Below, piece by piece: positions 25,067 through 35,055 of a stretch of 64,000 bases of DNA. Position 1 is the stretch's first letter. Every line of letters starts with the position of its first letter. Source of the DNA: Bacillus sp. USDA818B3_A (lineage in GTDB: Bacteria > Bacillota > Bacilli > Bacillales > Cytobacillaceae); assembly GCF_009928415.1 (NCBI RefSeq), contig NZ_JAABNN010000004.1, positions 138,828-202,827 on the forward strand, given 5' to 3'. Made by a program: the position numbers and the translations under genes. The notes under the pieces are model-generated. The model was not told the DNA's origin and made no database searches. It saw only the letters and a list, made by a program, of their open reading frames with translations.

Positions 25067-27433
25067 TTATTTATTTTTTCTTTTTCTACTTTTAGATTTT
25101 GGAACATTATCGTAGAATTTCCGTTTATTTTTCGATTTGCCGCCTTGCTGGCCTCCACCGGATTCAGACTTTTGACCATTCCGGCTGCGTCCCTGCCCTT
25201 GTTTCCCATCGCCTTGCTTATTTCGGCGCGGCTTTCGGGCATCACTGCCAGTACTAAAGACCCTTGGTGTATCTGAACGTTCACGGCGTGTTCCTTTCAT
25301 ACCGACGATTTCAAAATCAATCGAGCGCTCGTCTTTATTGACTTTTACAACACGAACGGTTATTTCATCCCCAATTCGGAACACATTTCCGGTCCGCTCA
25401 CCAATCATTGCGTAATGACGCTCGTCGAATCGATAATAATCATCCGTCATATAGCTTACATGGACAAGACCTTCAATTGTATTAGGCAGTTCCACAAACA
25501 TTCCAAAGTTGGTCACCGAGCTGATGATCCCATCGTACTCGACGCCAATCTTATCTTCCATATACTCGGCTTTTTTCAATTCATCCGTTTCGCGTTCAGC
25601 ATCGACGGCACGGCGCTCCATTTTGGAAGAATGCTCGGCAATCTCAGGCAAACGGGCATTCCATTTTTCCTGTGTGGTCGAATCGATTTTCCCTTCAATT
25701 AAGTAGGTACGGATTAAGCGATGGACAATCGTATCCGGGTAACGGCGAATTGGCGAGGTGAAATGAGTGTAAAACTCCGTTGATAAACCAAAGTGCCCAA
25801 GGCTCTCCGGATAATATTTTGCCTGCTGCATCGAACGAAGCATGACCGTCGAAATCACCATTTCTTCTGGTTTTCCTTGCACCTCTTCAATAATTTCCTG
25901 AAGGGCCCGAGGATGCACATCGTTAGCAGTTCCTTTTACGATATAGCCAAAGTTAGTAATAAACTCGAAAAATCTCCGTAATTTATCTTCCTTTGGATCC
26001 TCATGGATACGGTAAATAAATGGAACTTCCATCCAGTGGAAATGCTCTGCAACGGTTTCGTTCGCCGCAAGCATGAATTCCTCAATTAACCGCTCTGCTA
26101 CAGAACGTTCCCTTAGGACCACATCGGTAGGTTTTCCTTCTTCATCGACCAAAACCTTCGATTCTTTAAAATCAAAATCGATGGCGCCTCGTTGCATCCG
26201 TTTGTTCCGAAGGACTTCGGCCAGTTCCTCCATCAATTCAAACATAGGCACCAATGACTCATATCTTGAACGTGTTTCTTCATCCTTATCAGTAAGGATT
26301 CGGTTCACATCATAGTAGGTCATCCGCTCCGTTGTTTTAATCACACTTTGAAAAATTTCATTCGAAACAACAGTACCTTCCGGTGAAATTTCCATTTCAC
26401 AAGACAATACAAGGCGATCCACCTTAGGATTTAAGGAACAAATTCCATTCGAAAGGCGGTGCGGAATCATCGGAATAACTCGGTCTACTAAATAAACACT
26501 CGTCGCCCGGTCCTCTGCTTCCACATCAATTGGCGTGCCTTCTTTAACATAGTAGCTGACATCAGCAATGTGTACTCCAAGCTTATAGTTACCGTTTTCT
26601 AATTTTGTTACGGTGACTGCGTCATCTAAGTCTTTAGCGTCTGCACCGTCAATGGTTACAATCGTTTCATTTCTTAGGTCGCGACGGTTTGCCAGTTCAC
26701 TTTCATCAATCGTATCCGGAGTCTCATTGGCCTGCTTTAATACATCATCAGGAAAGGCCATTGGGAGCCCGTGTTTATGTATGACTGATAGGATGTCTAC
26801 GCCCGGGTCATTTTTATGCCCAAGTACTTGGATCACTTCACCTTCTGCACTTTTCCGTCCATCAGGGTACGTAACAAGTTTTACGACTACTTTATGTCCT
26901 TCGACCGCCCCTTTAGAGGCATTCTTCGGAATAAAGATGTCATTGGCAAATTTTTTATCATCAGGAATGACAAAGCCAAAGCTTTTGCTCTCGACGTAGG
27001 TCCCAACAATTTGCTGGACACCGCGTTCAATGATCCGAATAATACTTCCTTCCCGGCGTTGTCCGGATGTTTCTGAAGAAACACGGGCAAGGACCGTATC
27101 TCCATGCATAGCCGTATTCGTTTCATTCGGCGGAATGAAAATATCATCCATCCCAGGCTCGTCAGGTGTGACAAATGCAAAGCCTTTCGCATGCCCAATC
27201 AGCTTACCGCGGATTAAGTTCATTTTTTGCGGAAGCCCGTACCGGTTGCTTCTGGTGCGAACCACAAGACCCTTCTCTTCCATTTGAACTAGTGCCTTGA
27301 CGAATTCTTTAAAATCACCGGAATCATGAATTCCAAAAGCCTCTTCCAGTTCTTGTACGGTTAATGGTTTATAGGCTTCATCTCTCATATAATGCAAAAG
27401 CTTATCTATGTGCTTTTGAATGTTATCTTCCAA
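25067..27433 (-). CDS. rnr: Ribonuclease R
   Basis: 3'-5' exoribonuclease of 788 aa (RNB family) that degrades structured RNA and, with SmpB-tmRNA, non-stop mRNAs. Order: N-terminal winged helix (about 1-65), cold-shock domains (about 75-220), RNB catalytic domain (about 245-575) with [12 protein letters not shown] holding the catalytic Asp cluster, an S1 domain (about 640-720), and a basic Gly/Lys/Arg/Gln-rich tail (about 730-788) for RNA binding. Context secG-est-rnr-smpB-ssrA is conserved in Bacillus. Start at 27433 is preceded by AAGGAGGAAAT. Confidence 0.97.
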   Translation of the reverse strand: MEDNIQKHIDKLLHYMRDEAYKPLTVQELEEAFGIHDSGDFKEFVKALVQMEEKGLVVRTRSNRYGLPQKMNLIRGKLIGHAKGFAFVTPDEPGMDDIFIPPNETNTAMHGDTVLARVSSETSGQRREGSIIRIIERGVQQIVGTYVESKSFGFVIPDDKKFANDIFIPKNASKGAVEGHKVVVKLVTYPDGRKSAEGEVIQVLGHKNDPGVDILSVIHKHGLPMAFPDDVLKQANETPDTIDESELANRRDLRNETIVTIDGADAKDLDDAVTVTKLENGNYKLGVHIADVSYYVKEGTPIDVEAEDRATSVYLVDRVIPMIPHRLSNGICSLNPKVDRLVLSCEMEISPEGTVVSNEIFQSVIKTTERMTYYDVNRILTDKDEETRSRYESLVPMFELMEELAEVLRNKRMQRGAIDFDFKESKVLVDEEGKPTDVVLRERSVAERLIEEFMLAANETVAEHFHWMEVPFIYRIHEDPKEDKLRRFFEFITNFGYIVKGTANDVHPRALQEIIEEVQGKPEEMVISTVMLRSMQQAKYYPESLGHFGLSTEFYTHFTSPIRRYPDTIVHRLIRTYLIEGKIDSTTQEKWNARLPEIAEHSSKMERRAVDAERETDELKKAEYMEDKIGVEYDGIISSVTNFGMFVELPNTIEGLVHVSYMTDDYYRFDERHYAMIGERTGNVFRIGDEITVRVVKVNKDERSIDFEIVGMKGTRRERSDTPRVFSTGSDARKPRRNKQGDGKQGQGRSRNGQKSESGGGQQGGKSKNKRKFYDNVPKSKSRKRKNK

Positions 27434-27461
27434 ACTATTTCCTCCTTATTTGGGCTGCTTC

Positions 27462-28208
27462 TTACACATGCCAATCGAGTTTTTCTAAAAAGGCATAAAC
27501 ATCTTCATGGAGCTGTTCACGCTCTTTATCTAACGTAATGACATGCCCTGATTCTTCATACCATTTGATTTCTTTTTCAGTAGATTCAATTTCGTTATAA
27601 ATAATGTTAGCACTTTCTGTATTAATCATCTTGTCATGACGAGCCTGAACAACGAAGGTCGGAGCATAGATCATGTCTACGTTGTTTCGAACATCCGCAA
27701 TTAATTGCTGCAGTGCTTTTAATGTGTTCATGGGTGTCTTTTTAAACTCGTTCATTTCCAATTCGATTTGCTCGTCCGTTTTTCCTTCATATCTTTTATA
27801 TTCACGGGCATATTCTAGAATTCCTTGATACATGACCTCTTCACTTTTTATATACATTGGTGCACACATAGGTACAATACCCTTTATAGGTACAGTGTAT
27901 CCCAATTTCAAGGAAAATACGCCGCCAAGCGAAAGTCCTGCGACAGCAATTTCTTGATGTCCTTTATTTTTTAAAAAATTGTATCCATTTAAGACGTCTT
28001 CCCACCAGTCGTCGGGACCGGTATGGACGAGTTCTTCTGGAGGAACCCCATGGCCTTTATAGTGCGGGGCATGACAGGTATAGCCTTTTTTTTCTAAAAA
28101 CCGTCCAAGCATCCGGACATCTGCTGAGTTCCCGGTGAATCCGTGCAGCAGCAAGACGGCGCGTTTTCCTCCTTCAAAGGTGAATGGTTTCGGTGGTGCA
28201 ACTTTCAT
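27462..28208 (-). CDS. est: Carboxylesterase (YvaK/Est type)
   Basis: Alpha/beta hydrolase of 248 aa cleaving short-chain monoacyl esters. The nucleophile elbow GLSLGG (Ser about 94) and the oxyanion region [19 protein letters not shown] near residue 20 are visible. The catalytic Asp and His are likely in QARHDKMI and [12 protein letters not shown] start at ATG 28208 ([14 protein letters not shown]), with AAAGGAG 8 nt before it; the frame to 28268 lacks a ribosome site. It is located between secG and rnr as in B. subtilis, probably co-transcribed with rnr (28-bp gap). Confidence 0.93.
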   Translation of the reverse strand: MKVAPPKPFTFEGGKRAVLLLHGFTGNSADVRMLGRFLEKKGYTCHAPHYKGHGVPPEELVHTGPDDWWEDVLNGYNFLKNKGHQEIAVAGLSLGGVFSLKLGYTVPIKGIVPMCAPMYIKSEEVMYQGILEYAREYKRYEGKTDEQIELEMNEFKKTPMNTLKALQQLIADVRNNVDMIYAPTFVVQARHDKMINTESANIIYNEIESTEKEIKWYEESGHVITLDKEREQLHEDVYAFLEKLDWHV

Positions 28209-28371
28209 CTTAAAAACTCCTTTATTTCGATTAGCTTCTATTAGTTTAAGCATTAATAGAGGTAACATTCCAGAAAAAAGCCTTATGGGGTGTGGTTTTA
28301 GCAGATAGGATTGAGGCTGAGTTTGGGATTCGGCGGGATGAGGGAAGAATTTACGTCTGCTTTACTACCTT

Positions 28372-28465
28372 TCCGACAGATTGAGTATTTTTACCGCGTG
28401 TTTTCTTGTTAATTCCGCCAATTTTTCTATTTTTCCCGCCGATTTTGATAATATTTCCGCCAAAC
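28372..28465. repeat. Degenerate 21-bp repeats with CCGCC cores
   Basis: CCGCC or CCGCG cores at 28394, 28415, 28436 and 28457 are exactly 21 bp apart, with a decayed unit near 28375. On the minus strand this is GGCGGRAAWA... and would encode a 7-residue repeat (GGNIIKI-GGKNRKI-GGINKKT). It lies in the 329-bp gap between est and secG, downstream of the secG terminator. I treat it as a non-coding repeat. Confidence 0.65.
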
Positions 28466-28496
28466 CCGTTCTGGAGCAAAAATTTTTCCCTATAAA

Positions 28497-28526
28497 AAAC
28501 AAAAAACCCGGCCACTGGCCAGGTTT
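28497..28526 (-). terminator. Terminator of secG
   Basis: AAACCCGGCC (28504-28513) / GGCCAGGTTT (28517-28526) with one G-U pair, followed by a T6 tract on the minus strand, 12 bp after the secG stop. Confidence 0.85.
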
Positions 28527-28537
28527 GAATGTTCAAA

Positions 28538-28771
28538 TTAAATTTTAAAATACGTAACTGCAAGAGCTAGAAGGAAAAATAATACTGACAACACAACCGT
28601 AATACGATGCAGAATCAAGTCAATTCCCCGAGCTTTTTGCTTGCCGAATAGGGTCTCAGCACCACCAGAAATGGCACCAGATAATCCAGCACTCTTACCA
28701 GACTGCAGGAGAACTACTGCAATAAGAGCGATACTTACGATAACTAATAATGTTACAACCAATGCATGCAT
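28538..28771 (-). CDS. secG: Preprotein translocase subunit SecG
   Basis: Small membrane subunit of the SecYEG translocon, 77 aa. Two TM helices (about 3-22 and 52-74) surround the conserved loop [41 protein letters not shown] at 28771 (MHALVV) is chosen because AGGAGGTG is 8 nt upstream; a GTG at 28780 is too close to that site. Its SigA promoter lies at 28814-28842. Position ahead of est and rnr is conserved. Confidence 0.97.
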   Translation of the reverse strand: MHALVVTLLVIVSIALIAVVLLQSGKSAGLSGAISGGAETLFGKQKARGIDLILHRITVVLSVLFFLLALAVTYFKI

Positions 28772-28813
28772 GAAAGCCACCTCCTGTTAAGACGTACAGT
28801 TCACAGTATATTA

Positions 28814-28842
28814 AATTTACCATATTATTTCCCATTAGACAA
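28814..28842 (-). promoter_or_regulatory. SigA promoter of secG
   Basis: Minus-strand TTGTCT (28842-28837), 17-bp spacer, TAAATT (28819-28814), about 45 bp before the start codon. Confidence 0.55.
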
Positions 28843-28876
28843 TAGTCGTTATTGTGACTGCACGGAGGGAAATGTT

Positions 28877-29830
28877 TTATCTCTCCTGCAGTTCCCTTAA
28901 ATCCTTCTTAAGCCATTCGATGAGTTCCCGCTCACGCTCCTCATTCATTTGTTCTGAAAATGCTGGGGTCCATTCATAAAAACCTGCACCATTTTTCTGT
29001 CCATACCGACCCTCTTCTACACAGCCTTTCATGGCAGACATGGATACCGGACTATCAGATAAATCAGGGAAAAGGTAACTTGAAATCGACTCAAACACAT
29101 CAAGCCCCCCCATATCTGCCGATAGGAAAGGCCCTGTTACAGGAAGCCTGCGGCCAATACTATAGCGAACAGCTGCATCAATATCCTCAATCGTTGCGGC
29201 CCCTTGTTCTAAGATATACTGTGCCTCACGAAAGAGGGCATATTGAAGGCGGTTTCCGATCGCACCAAGGATCTCCTTTTGCACAACTATCGGCTTCTTA
29301 TTCATTTTTTTAAGCAGGTCAAGTGAGCGTTCAACCGTACGATCGGAGGTATATTTCCCTCTAACAATCTCCACAAGCGGTATGAGGTGGCCCGGATTCC
29401 AAAAATGGGTGACGACGGTACGCTCGGGACTTTTTGTATATTTGGCTATTTCTGACGGGCTTAACCCAGATGTATTGCTCGCAAGAATCGTTTCTTCGCC
29501 GCAAAGTTGGTCCAGCTTCTGAAACCATTCTTGTTTCAACGGCAACTTTTCAGGAATCGCTTCAATAATAAACGTCGCTCCGTTCAGACACTCGTCCAGA
29601 ACATCTGTAAACATGATCCGTCTATCAATCTGTTCAACCTCTTCAGACGATATGACTTGATATTTTTCAAGCACCTGAAGCTTTTCTGAAAGACCCTTCT
29701 TTCCGCGTTCAATGTCCTCTCTGTCATTCCCCCAAACCTTTACCACAACCCCAGCCAAACTTGCCGATAAAGCAATGGAATGCCCCATCGTACCACAACC
29801 AATAATGGAAACTTTTTCATTGTTTAGCAT
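28877..29830 (-). CDS. 3-hydroxyacyl-CoA dehydrogenase-like NAD-dependent dehydrogenase
   Basis: Dehydrogenase of 317 aa. The N-terminal Rossmann domain has GCGTMG (about 11-16) and FIIEAIPEKLPLKQEWF. LASNTSGLSPSEIA and THFWNPGHLIPLVEIV carry the catalytic Ser/Asn/His region, followed by a C-terminal 3HCDH domain. The NPGHLIPLVE variant and lack of the usual fatty-acid operon suggest a role on a small hydroxy acid, as in lambda-crystallin/L-gulonate dehydrogenase, rather than beta-oxidation. It is the last gene of the Sigma-54 operon, 20 bp after the SDR gene. Substrate unknown. Confidence 0.82.
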   Translation of the reverse strand: MLNNEKVSIIGCGTMGHSIALSASLAGVVVKVWGNDREDIERGKKGLSEKLQVLEKYQVISSEEVEQIDRRIMFTDVLDECLNGATFIIEAIPEKLPLKQEWFQKLDQLCGEETILASNTSGLSPSEIAKYTKSPERTVVTHFWNPGHLIPLVEIVRGKYTSDRTVERSLDLLKKMNKKPIVVQKEILGAIGNRLQYALFREAQYILEQGAATIEDIDAAVRYSIGRRLPVTGPFLSADMGGLDVFESISSYLFPDLSDSPVSMSAMKGCVEEGRYGQKNGAGFYEWTPAFSEQMNEERERELIEWLKKDLRELQER

Positions 29831-29850
29831 AATAACATCCTCCCCTTCTA

Positions 29851-30612
29851 TTAAATAGCTGTCCAGCCGCCGTCGACTTTTATCGTTTCCCCAGTGATAA
29901 AATTGGCAAGGTCAGAGGCAAGAAATAAGACCGCTCCCGTAACATCAGTAGGGCGTGCCAGCTGACCAAGCGGTATGCGATTCAACACGTCTTCATAAAA
30001 ATCTCGGTCATCGAACATCGCCTTTGTCATTTCTGTTTCAACAAAAGTAGGAGCAACCGCGTTCACCTTAATCTGATGTTTGGCCCATTCAACGGCGAGT
30101 GCTTTTGTTAACTGAACCGCACCGCCCTTACTCGAACAATAAGCAGCGCGCTTTATATAACCAACAAAGGCCATTTGTGAGACAATATTGATCACTTTCC
30201 CATGTCCATTTGGAATCATATATTTCCCTGCCCGTTGTGAACAAAAAAACAGTCCTTTAAGGTTCGTATTCATAATTTGATCCCAGTCTTCTTCAGTGAC
30301 TTCAAGTGCCTCCTTTGGAATATTGACACCTGCATTATTGACAAGAATGTCTAATCCGCCCAATCGTTCGACTGCCTGGTCCACCATGGTATAAACACTC
30401 TCAACGTTCTGCATGTCGGCAACAAGATAGGAACAATTTCGGCCATCGGCTTTTATCGATTCTACTGCTTCTAATAATGCAGATTCAGTCCTACCCGTAA
30501 TAATGACATTTGCCCCAAGACTTGCAAAGGCTTGGGCAATATCCAAACCAAGCCCCTTACTTCCCCCAGTGACTATCACCTTTTTTCCATTTAGCTCCGA
30601 AAAATATGTCAA
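29851..30612 (-). CDS. SDR-family oxidoreductase (gluconate/sugar-acid dehydrogenase type)
   Basis: Short-chain dehydrogenase of about 253 aa. TGGSKGLGL is the cofactor motif, NNAG lies at about residue 88, and the active site has Ser148-like (VSQMAF) and YCSSK (Tyr/Lys). The GWTAI end is common to gluconate 5-dehydrogenase-like SDRs. I favour TTG at 30612 because GGGGGAG lies 6 nt upstream of it; the alternative ATG at 30627 would put that site in the coding region and abut a hairpin. It belongs to the Sigma-54 operon. HpsO-type dehydrogenases of DHPS catabolism are one possible analogue; the substrate is unproven. Confidence 0.8.
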   Translation of the reverse strand: MTYFSELNGKKVIVTGGSKGLGLDIAQAFASLGANVIITGRTESALLEAVESIKADGRNCSYLVADMQNVESVYTMVDQAVERLGGLDILVNNAGVNIPKEALEVTEEDWDQIMNTNLKGLFFCSQRAGKYMIPNGHGKVINIVSQMAFVGYIKRAAYCSSKGGAVQLTKALAVEWAKHQIKVNAVAPTFVETEMTKAMFDDRDFYEDVLNRIPLGQLARPTDVTGAVLFLASDLANFITGETIKVDGGWTAI

Positions 30613-30630
30613 GATCGTCTCCCCCATGTA

Positions 30631-30661
30631 AAAAGCAGGGCACTGGAAAGAAGTGACCTGC
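30631..30661 (-). terminator. Intercistronic hairpin with T-run after the GntP-family gene
   Basis: GCAGGGCACT (30635-30644) / AGTGACCTGC (30652-30661) with one G-U pair, then TTTTT on the minus strand. It lies between permease and SDR genes and may lower expression of the last two genes of the operon. Confidence 0.65.
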
Positions 30662-30670
30662 CCTGATTAG

Positions 30671-32113
30671 TTAAATAAGTCCTGTAAGCGAATATAATCC
30701 GATAATAAAGAACACGGCAACTGTTTTAATGATGGTTACAGCAAAGATATCGCGGTAAGATTGCTTGTGTGTTAGTCCACAGACGGCAAGCAAGGTAATG
30801 ACCGCCCCATTATGCGGCAGTGAATCCATCCCTCCAGACGCCATGGCTACAATACGGTGCATAACTTCCAGCGGAATTCCATGATCCAGCGCAGCCTGAA
30901 CATATTTTTCTCCCATTGCACTTAACGCAATCCCCATTCCGCCCGATGCAGAACCGGTGATTCCTGCTAGAACGTTGGTCGTAACTGCTCCGTTCATTAA
31001 TGGGTTTGTGAACGTATGAGAGATCCCATCACGGACGATACCAAAGCCAGGTAATGAGGAAATAACTCCACCAAATCCATATTCGGAACCAGTATTCATC
31101 GCTGCCAGCAACGCTCCCCCAATACTTGCGTTAATTCCTGTTTTGAAGTCAAGCTTGACGGCTTTAAAGTTAAATGCAAGCGTTGTCAAAATTCCGATAA
31201 CCAATGCCAGTTCAACAGACCAAACACCAAGAACTGCTGACAACTCTACTTTACCAAAGGCTTCAAGACCGATGCTGGAAAAATCAAATCCGTTTGGATA
31301 CCATTTAGGAATAAAGACAGTGAAAAATTTGTTCATTACACCCACTAAAATAAGTGGCACGAAGGCTAGCACTTGACGAAGGGTACTGTCTGTTTCAGTT
31401 TTTGTTAATGCTACTGGAGCAGCTTCGAGCTTTTCTGCGGCTGCTGCCATTTCACTTTGTGCATCACCAAATCCGAAATAACCTTCACCGTCTTTTTGTG
31501 CCTTACGGCGGCGGGATTCTAAATAAAGCATGCCAAGAACAAAGACAAAGATGGCACCGATAATCCCTAGTGTTGGAGCTGCATAAATATCAGATTTGAA
31601 GAAAGTAGTAGGAATAACGTTTTGAATTTGCGGCGTTCCTGGAAGAGCGTCCATCGTAAACGAAAGAGCTCCCAATGCCATGGTACCTGGGATTAATCGT
31701 TTAGGAATATTAGCTTCTTGGAATAATTTCGCTGCAAACGGGTAGGCTGCAAAGGCTACAACAAATAGACTGACGCCGCTGTAGGTTAAGATGGCGCACA
31801 AGAGTACAATCGCAAGCATCGAGCGTTTTGCGCCAACCACTTTTACAATCGATTTTGCGATAGATGCAGCTAAACCAGACATTTCAACTACCTTTCCAAA
31901 AATCGCACCTAATAAAAACACAGGAAAATAGGTTTTGATAAAGCCGACCATCTTTTCCATGAAAATATTCGAGAAAAACGGCAAAACGTGTCCTGGATCT
32001 GTGAGCAAGACGGCAAAAAGAGCGCATATAGGGGCAAACAAAATGACTGAAAACCCTCGGTAGGCAACAAACATGAGCATACCTAACGCGAGTAATATAA
32101 TAATAAGCTCCAT
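30671..32113 (-). CDS. GntP-family organic acid permease
   Basis: Membrane transporter of 480 aa with about 12-13 helices, probably proton symport. The sequence has GntP features such as TYSGVSLFVVAFAAYPFA, GALSFTMDALPGTPQIQN and SGGMGIALSAMGEKY, near the C-terminus MASGGMDSLPHNGAVITLLAVCG. A hydrophilic loop at about 200-245 (Glu/Ala/Lys rich) divides the protein. Family members import gluconate or small hydroxy acids. Here it sits between a HisD-like dehydrogenase and an SDR in the Sigma-54 operon, so it probably imports that pathway's substrate. Confidence 0.88.
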   Translation of the reverse strand: MELIIILLALGMLMFVAYRGFSVILFAPICALFAVLLTDPGHVLPFFSNIFMEKMVGFIKTYFPVFLLGAIFGKVVEMSGLAASIAKSIVKVVGAKRSMLAIVLLCAILTYSGVSLFVVAFAAYPFAAKLFQEANIPKRLIPGTMALGALSFTMDALPGTPQIQNVIPTTFFKSDIYAAPTLGIIGAIFVFVLGMLYLESRRRKAQKDGEGYFGFGDAQSEMAAAAEKLEAAPVALTKTETDSTLRQVLAFVPLILVGVMNKFFTVFIPKWYPNGFDFSSIGLEAFGKVELSAVLGVWSVELALVIGILTTLAFNFKAVKLDFKTGINASIGGALLAAMNTGSEYGFGGVISSLPGFGIVRDGISHTFTNPLMNGAVTTNVLAGITGSASGGMGIALSAMGEKYVQAALDHGIPLEVMHRIVAMASGGMDSLPHNGAVITLLAVCGLTHKQSYRDIFAVTIIKTVAVFFIIGLYSLTGLI

Positions 32114-32138
32114 AAACTTCCTCCTGAAATTTGTAGTG

Positions 32139-32194
32139 GTACAGTGTTAAGGAGCAGGGCAGCGGATGCTGTCCGCTTCTTAACATCCGGTACT
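32139..32194 (-). other. Long intercistronic hairpin between HisD-like and permease genes
   Basis: GTAC-GTGTTAAG-AGC (32140-32155) faces GCT-CTTAACA-GTAC (32176-32194) with small internal loops. Nested inside is AGCGGA/TCCGCT. There is no T-run, so processing or mRNA stability is more likely than termination. Confidence 0.5.
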
Positions 32195-32197
32195 GAT

Positions 32198-33490
32198 TTA
32201 ATTATGAACAGTCTCTTTTTTATAACGGCGGACTCTTAGCAATGCCTGCTCACGGTGACCGGCGAAGTTTTCTAAATGACAGAGCCGTTCTGCATATTCT
32301 CCAATTAAAGCACTTGCCTCCGGTGTTTTCACCTCTTGGTATGTACAGGTTTTTAAGAACTTTCCGACCCATAGACCGCCTGTATAGCGAGCTGCGCCCT
32401 TTGTCGGCAGCGTATGATTGGTACCGATAACCTTATCTCCATAGGCAACATTTGTTTCAGGTCCTAAGAACAACGCACCGTAATTAGTCATATTTTCTAA
32501 GAAGTAGCGTGGATCTTCAGTCAGTACTTCTACGTGTTCATACGCAAGCTTATCCGCTTCCGTGACAGCTTCATCAATGCTGTCAACAAGAATAATTTTG
32601 CCGTATTCTTCCCAGGCAGCTCTTGCTACTTCTGCCGTTTCAAGCGTTTGCAGCTGTCTTTCAATCTCTAAAACGGTTTCATTTGCAAGCTTCTCAGATG
32701 TGGTAATCAAGGCAGCTGGTGAAGTTGGACCATGTTCAGCTTGTCCTAGCAGATCAGTAGCAATAATTTCCGCATCTGATGTTTCATCAGCAATGACTAA
32801 TACTTCAGTTGGACCGGCAAGTAGGTCAATTCCCACACGTCCAAACAGCTGGCGCTTTGCTTCCGCCACAAATGCATTACCAGGACCAACCAGCATATCA
32901 ACCGGTTCAATTGATTCGGTTCCAATTGCCATGGCAGCCATCGCCTGAACACCGCCAAGTAAATAAATCTCGTCTGCACCCGCAAGCGCCATAGCTGCAA
33001 CTGTCGCAGCTGGTATTTCACCATTAATCGGCGGAGTACATGCAATTACTCGTTTCACTCCAGCCACTTTTGCGGTTAATACACTCATATGTGCTGAAGC
33101 TACCATCGGATATCTTCCGCCTGGTATATAGCAGCCGACACTGTTCACAGGGATATTTTTATGGCCTAGAACAACACCCGGAATCGTTTCAACCTCAATA
33201 TCTTGTAAAGCCGATTTTTGTGCTGTTGCAAAGCGGCGGATTTGGGCCTGTGCAAATTTTATATCCTCAATGGTTTCTTCAGGTACTCTTTTGATAATTT
33301 CTTCTATCTCTTCTGGTGAGAGTCTGAAGCTTTGCGGTGACCATTTGTCAAATTTAGCTGAGTAATCCCGGACAGCACGATCGCCGTTGTCTTCAATATC
33401 TTTTAGAATGTTTTTAACGGTCTCTGATACTTGTGCTGCTTGGACTGCCAGTTCCTCTTTTGTTTTACCAGCTTTCAAAAATCTTGCCAT
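32198..33490 (-). CDS. HisD-family dehydrogenase, possibly sulfopropanediol 3-dehydrogenase
   Basis: NAD-dependent alcohol-to-acid dehydrogenase of 430 aa, homologous to histidinol dehydrogenase. Glu318-His319 in AYEHVEV are the catalytic pair; Gln250/His253 (GQAEHGP), Asp352 and His412 (ENFAGHREQ) match the zinc ligands. It is not the biosynthetic HisD, because a full hisD lies in the his operon at 59223-60497. In the substrate region this one reads [25 protein letters not shown], while the his-operon copy has NVDDFQKKS. Family knowledge: HpsN, which oxidises 2,3-dihydroxypropane-1-sulfonate to sulfolactate, is a HisD homologue. Function here is inferred, not shown. Confidence 0.83.
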   Translation of the reverse strand: MARFLKAGKTKEELAVQAAQVSETVKNILKDIEDNGDRAVRDYSAKFDKWSPQSFRLSPEEIEEIIKRVPEETIEDIKFAQAQIRRFATAQKSALQDIEVETIPGVVLGHKNIPVNSVGCYIPGGRYPMVASAHMSVLTAKVAGVKRVIACTPPINGEIPAATVAAMALAGADEIYLLGGVQAMAAMAIGTESIEPVDMLVGPGNAFVAEAKRQLFGRVGIDLLAGPTEVLVIADETSDAEIIATDLLGQAEHGPTSPAALITTSEKLANETVLEIERQLQTLETAEVARAAWEEYGKIILVDSIDEAVTEADKLAYEHVEVLTEDPRYFLENMTNYGALFLGPETNVAYGDKVIGTNHTLPTKGAARYTGGLWVGKFLKTCTYQEVKTPEASALIGEYAERLCHLENFAGHREQALLRVRRYKKETVHN

Positions 33491-33528
33491 GATCGAATCT
33501 CCCCTTTGTTCATAAATAATATCAGGCT

Positions 33529-33552
33529 GCCGGGGGAAGAATCTGCCCCGGC
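33529..33552 (-). other. GC-rich intercistronic hairpin
   Basis: GCCGGGG (33529-33535) / CCCCGGC (33546-33552), 10-nt loop, no T-run. It lies between the aldehyde dehydrogenase and HisD-like genes of the Sigma-54 operon and may mark an mRNA processing or stabilising point. Confidence 0.5.
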
Positions 33553-33571
33553 TTCATAATCTATTATTCTA

Positions 33572-35032
33572 TTAATAACGTGCTGTCAGCATTTTTTTAC
33601 GAGTATAGAATTCAACGCCATCTTTTCCATTAGCATGTAAATCACCATAGAAGGATTTCTTATAGCCGGAGAATGGGAAGAAGGCCATTGGTGCTGGTAC
33701 GCCCATGTTGACACCTAACATTCCGGCATCAATATCCTCACGGAACTGTCTGACAGCCTTTGCACTGTCTGTGAATAAGCAGGCACCGTTAGCAAATTCT
33801 GATTGATTGGCAATCTCAATCGCTTCGGTTAAATCTTTAGCACGAACAATGGATAGAACAGGTGCAAAAATCTCATCCTTCCAGATTTTCATCTCTGTTG
33901 TGACCTTATCAAAAATGGTTGGTCCGACAAAATAACCTTGGCCAGCGGTGGCTGCATCTTTCCTGCCATCGCGAATGAGCAATGCTCCTTCGTTTTCACC
34001 AATTTCAATATATTTAACGGTTTTCTCTTTATGGGTGTCACGAATCACTGGTCCTAAGAAAACACCCTCTTCAAGACCATTTCCGATTTTCATTTCCTCC
34101 GCTTCTTTAACCAAACGGGCCACTAATTCATCCGCAACATCCCCAACTGCCACTACCACGGCACATGCCATGCAGCGTTCACCTGCCGAACCAAAGGCTG
34201 CTCCCATAATATTAGTCACTGTAACATCAAGGTCTGCATCCGGAAGAACGATCGTATGGTTTTTCGCACCCGCTAACGCTTGAACACGCTTACCGTTTTG
34301 TGCTGCTGTTTTATAAACATATTCAGCTACTGGCTGAGAACCGACGAAAGAGACAGCTTTAATATCTTGGTGCTCCAAAATACCATTAACCACGTCATGC
34401 GCACCATGGACGATATTTAACACGCCGTTTGGCAGACCGGCTTCCTGAAACAGCTCTGCTAGACGGTTTGCCAACAGCGGTGTCCGTTCAGATGGTTTTA
34501 AAATAAAGGTATTTCCACAGGCAATCGCAAGCGGGAACATCCAGCAAGGAACCATCATTGGAAAATTAAATGGGGTAATACCGCCGACAACCCCGATTGG
34601 GTAACGATACATCCCTGATTCGATTCCAGTAGCAATATCAGGCAGCTGATTCCCCATCATTAATGTTGGAGCACCGGCAGCGAATTCTACACATTCAATC
34701 CCCCGCTGTACTTCACCCTTTGCTTCAGCGAAGCTTTTTCCATTCTCTTCCGTAATTAGCCGTGCAAGTTCATCCCAGTTCTCAACTAGCAGCTGCTGGT
34801 AACGAAATAGAATACGAGCTCTTTTTGGCACAGCTGTATTTTTCCAAGATTGATAGGCTTTCTTTGCAACAGCGGCTGCCTTATCTAAATCCTCACGGCT
34901 GCTAAGTGGCACATAAGCTAAAATTTCACCTGTTGCCGGATTTGGGACGGCCTCTGTTTTTTCAGATGTAGATGCCACCCATTCCCCGCCAATGAAATTT
35001 TTCAAGATTTTCGTTTCAGTAATGACAGACAT
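33572..35032 (-). CDS. MmsA/IolA-like (CoA-acylating type) aldehyde dehydrogenase
   Basis: Aldehyde dehydrogenase of 486 aa. The catalytic Cys is in GSAGERCMA (about 285), with [21 protein letters not shown] and the C-terminal [25 protein letters not shown] motif characteristic of methylmalonate-semialdehyde dehydrogenases. Biosynthetic MMSDH makes acyl-CoA from semialdehydes. In this operon the likely substrate is a semialdehyde from the iron-dependent alcohol dehydrogenase next door (23-bp gap). Sulfolactaldehyde dehydrogenases also belong to this superfamily. Substrate not determined. Confidence 0.88.
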   Translation of the reverse strand: MSVITETKILKNFIGGEWVASTSEKTEAVPNPATGEILAYVPLSSREDLDKAAAVAKKAYQSWKNTAVPKRARILFRYQQLLVENWDELARLITEENGKSFAEAKGEVQRGIECVEFAAGAPTLMMGNQLPDIATGIESGMYRYPIGVVGGITPFNFPMMVPCWMFPLAIACGNTFILKPSERTPLLANRLAELFQEAGLPNGVLNIVHGAHDVVNGILEHQDIKAVSFVGSQPVAEYVYKTAAQNGKRVQALAGAKNHTIVLPDADLDVTVTNIMGAAFGSAGERCMACAVVVAVGDVADELVARLVKEAEEMKIGNGLEEGVFLGPVIRDTHKEKTVKYIEIGENEGALLIRDGRKDAATAGQGYFVGPTIFDKVTTEMKIWKDEIFAPVLSIVRAKDLTEAIEIANQSEFANGACLFTDSAKAVRQFREDIDAGMLGVNMGVPAPMAFFPFSGYKKSFYGDLHANGKDGVEFYTRKKMLTARY

Positions 35033-35055
35033 TTTTCTATCCCCTCTCCTATCTA

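Noticed and set aside
28351..28563. 70-aa minus-strand frame
   Set aside because: It overlaps the secG end and terminator and encodes only the 21-bp repeat.
32198..33490. Duplicate histidine-biosynthesis gene
   Set aside because: A complete hisD is present in the his operon, and this copy has different substrate-region residues and a catabolic context.
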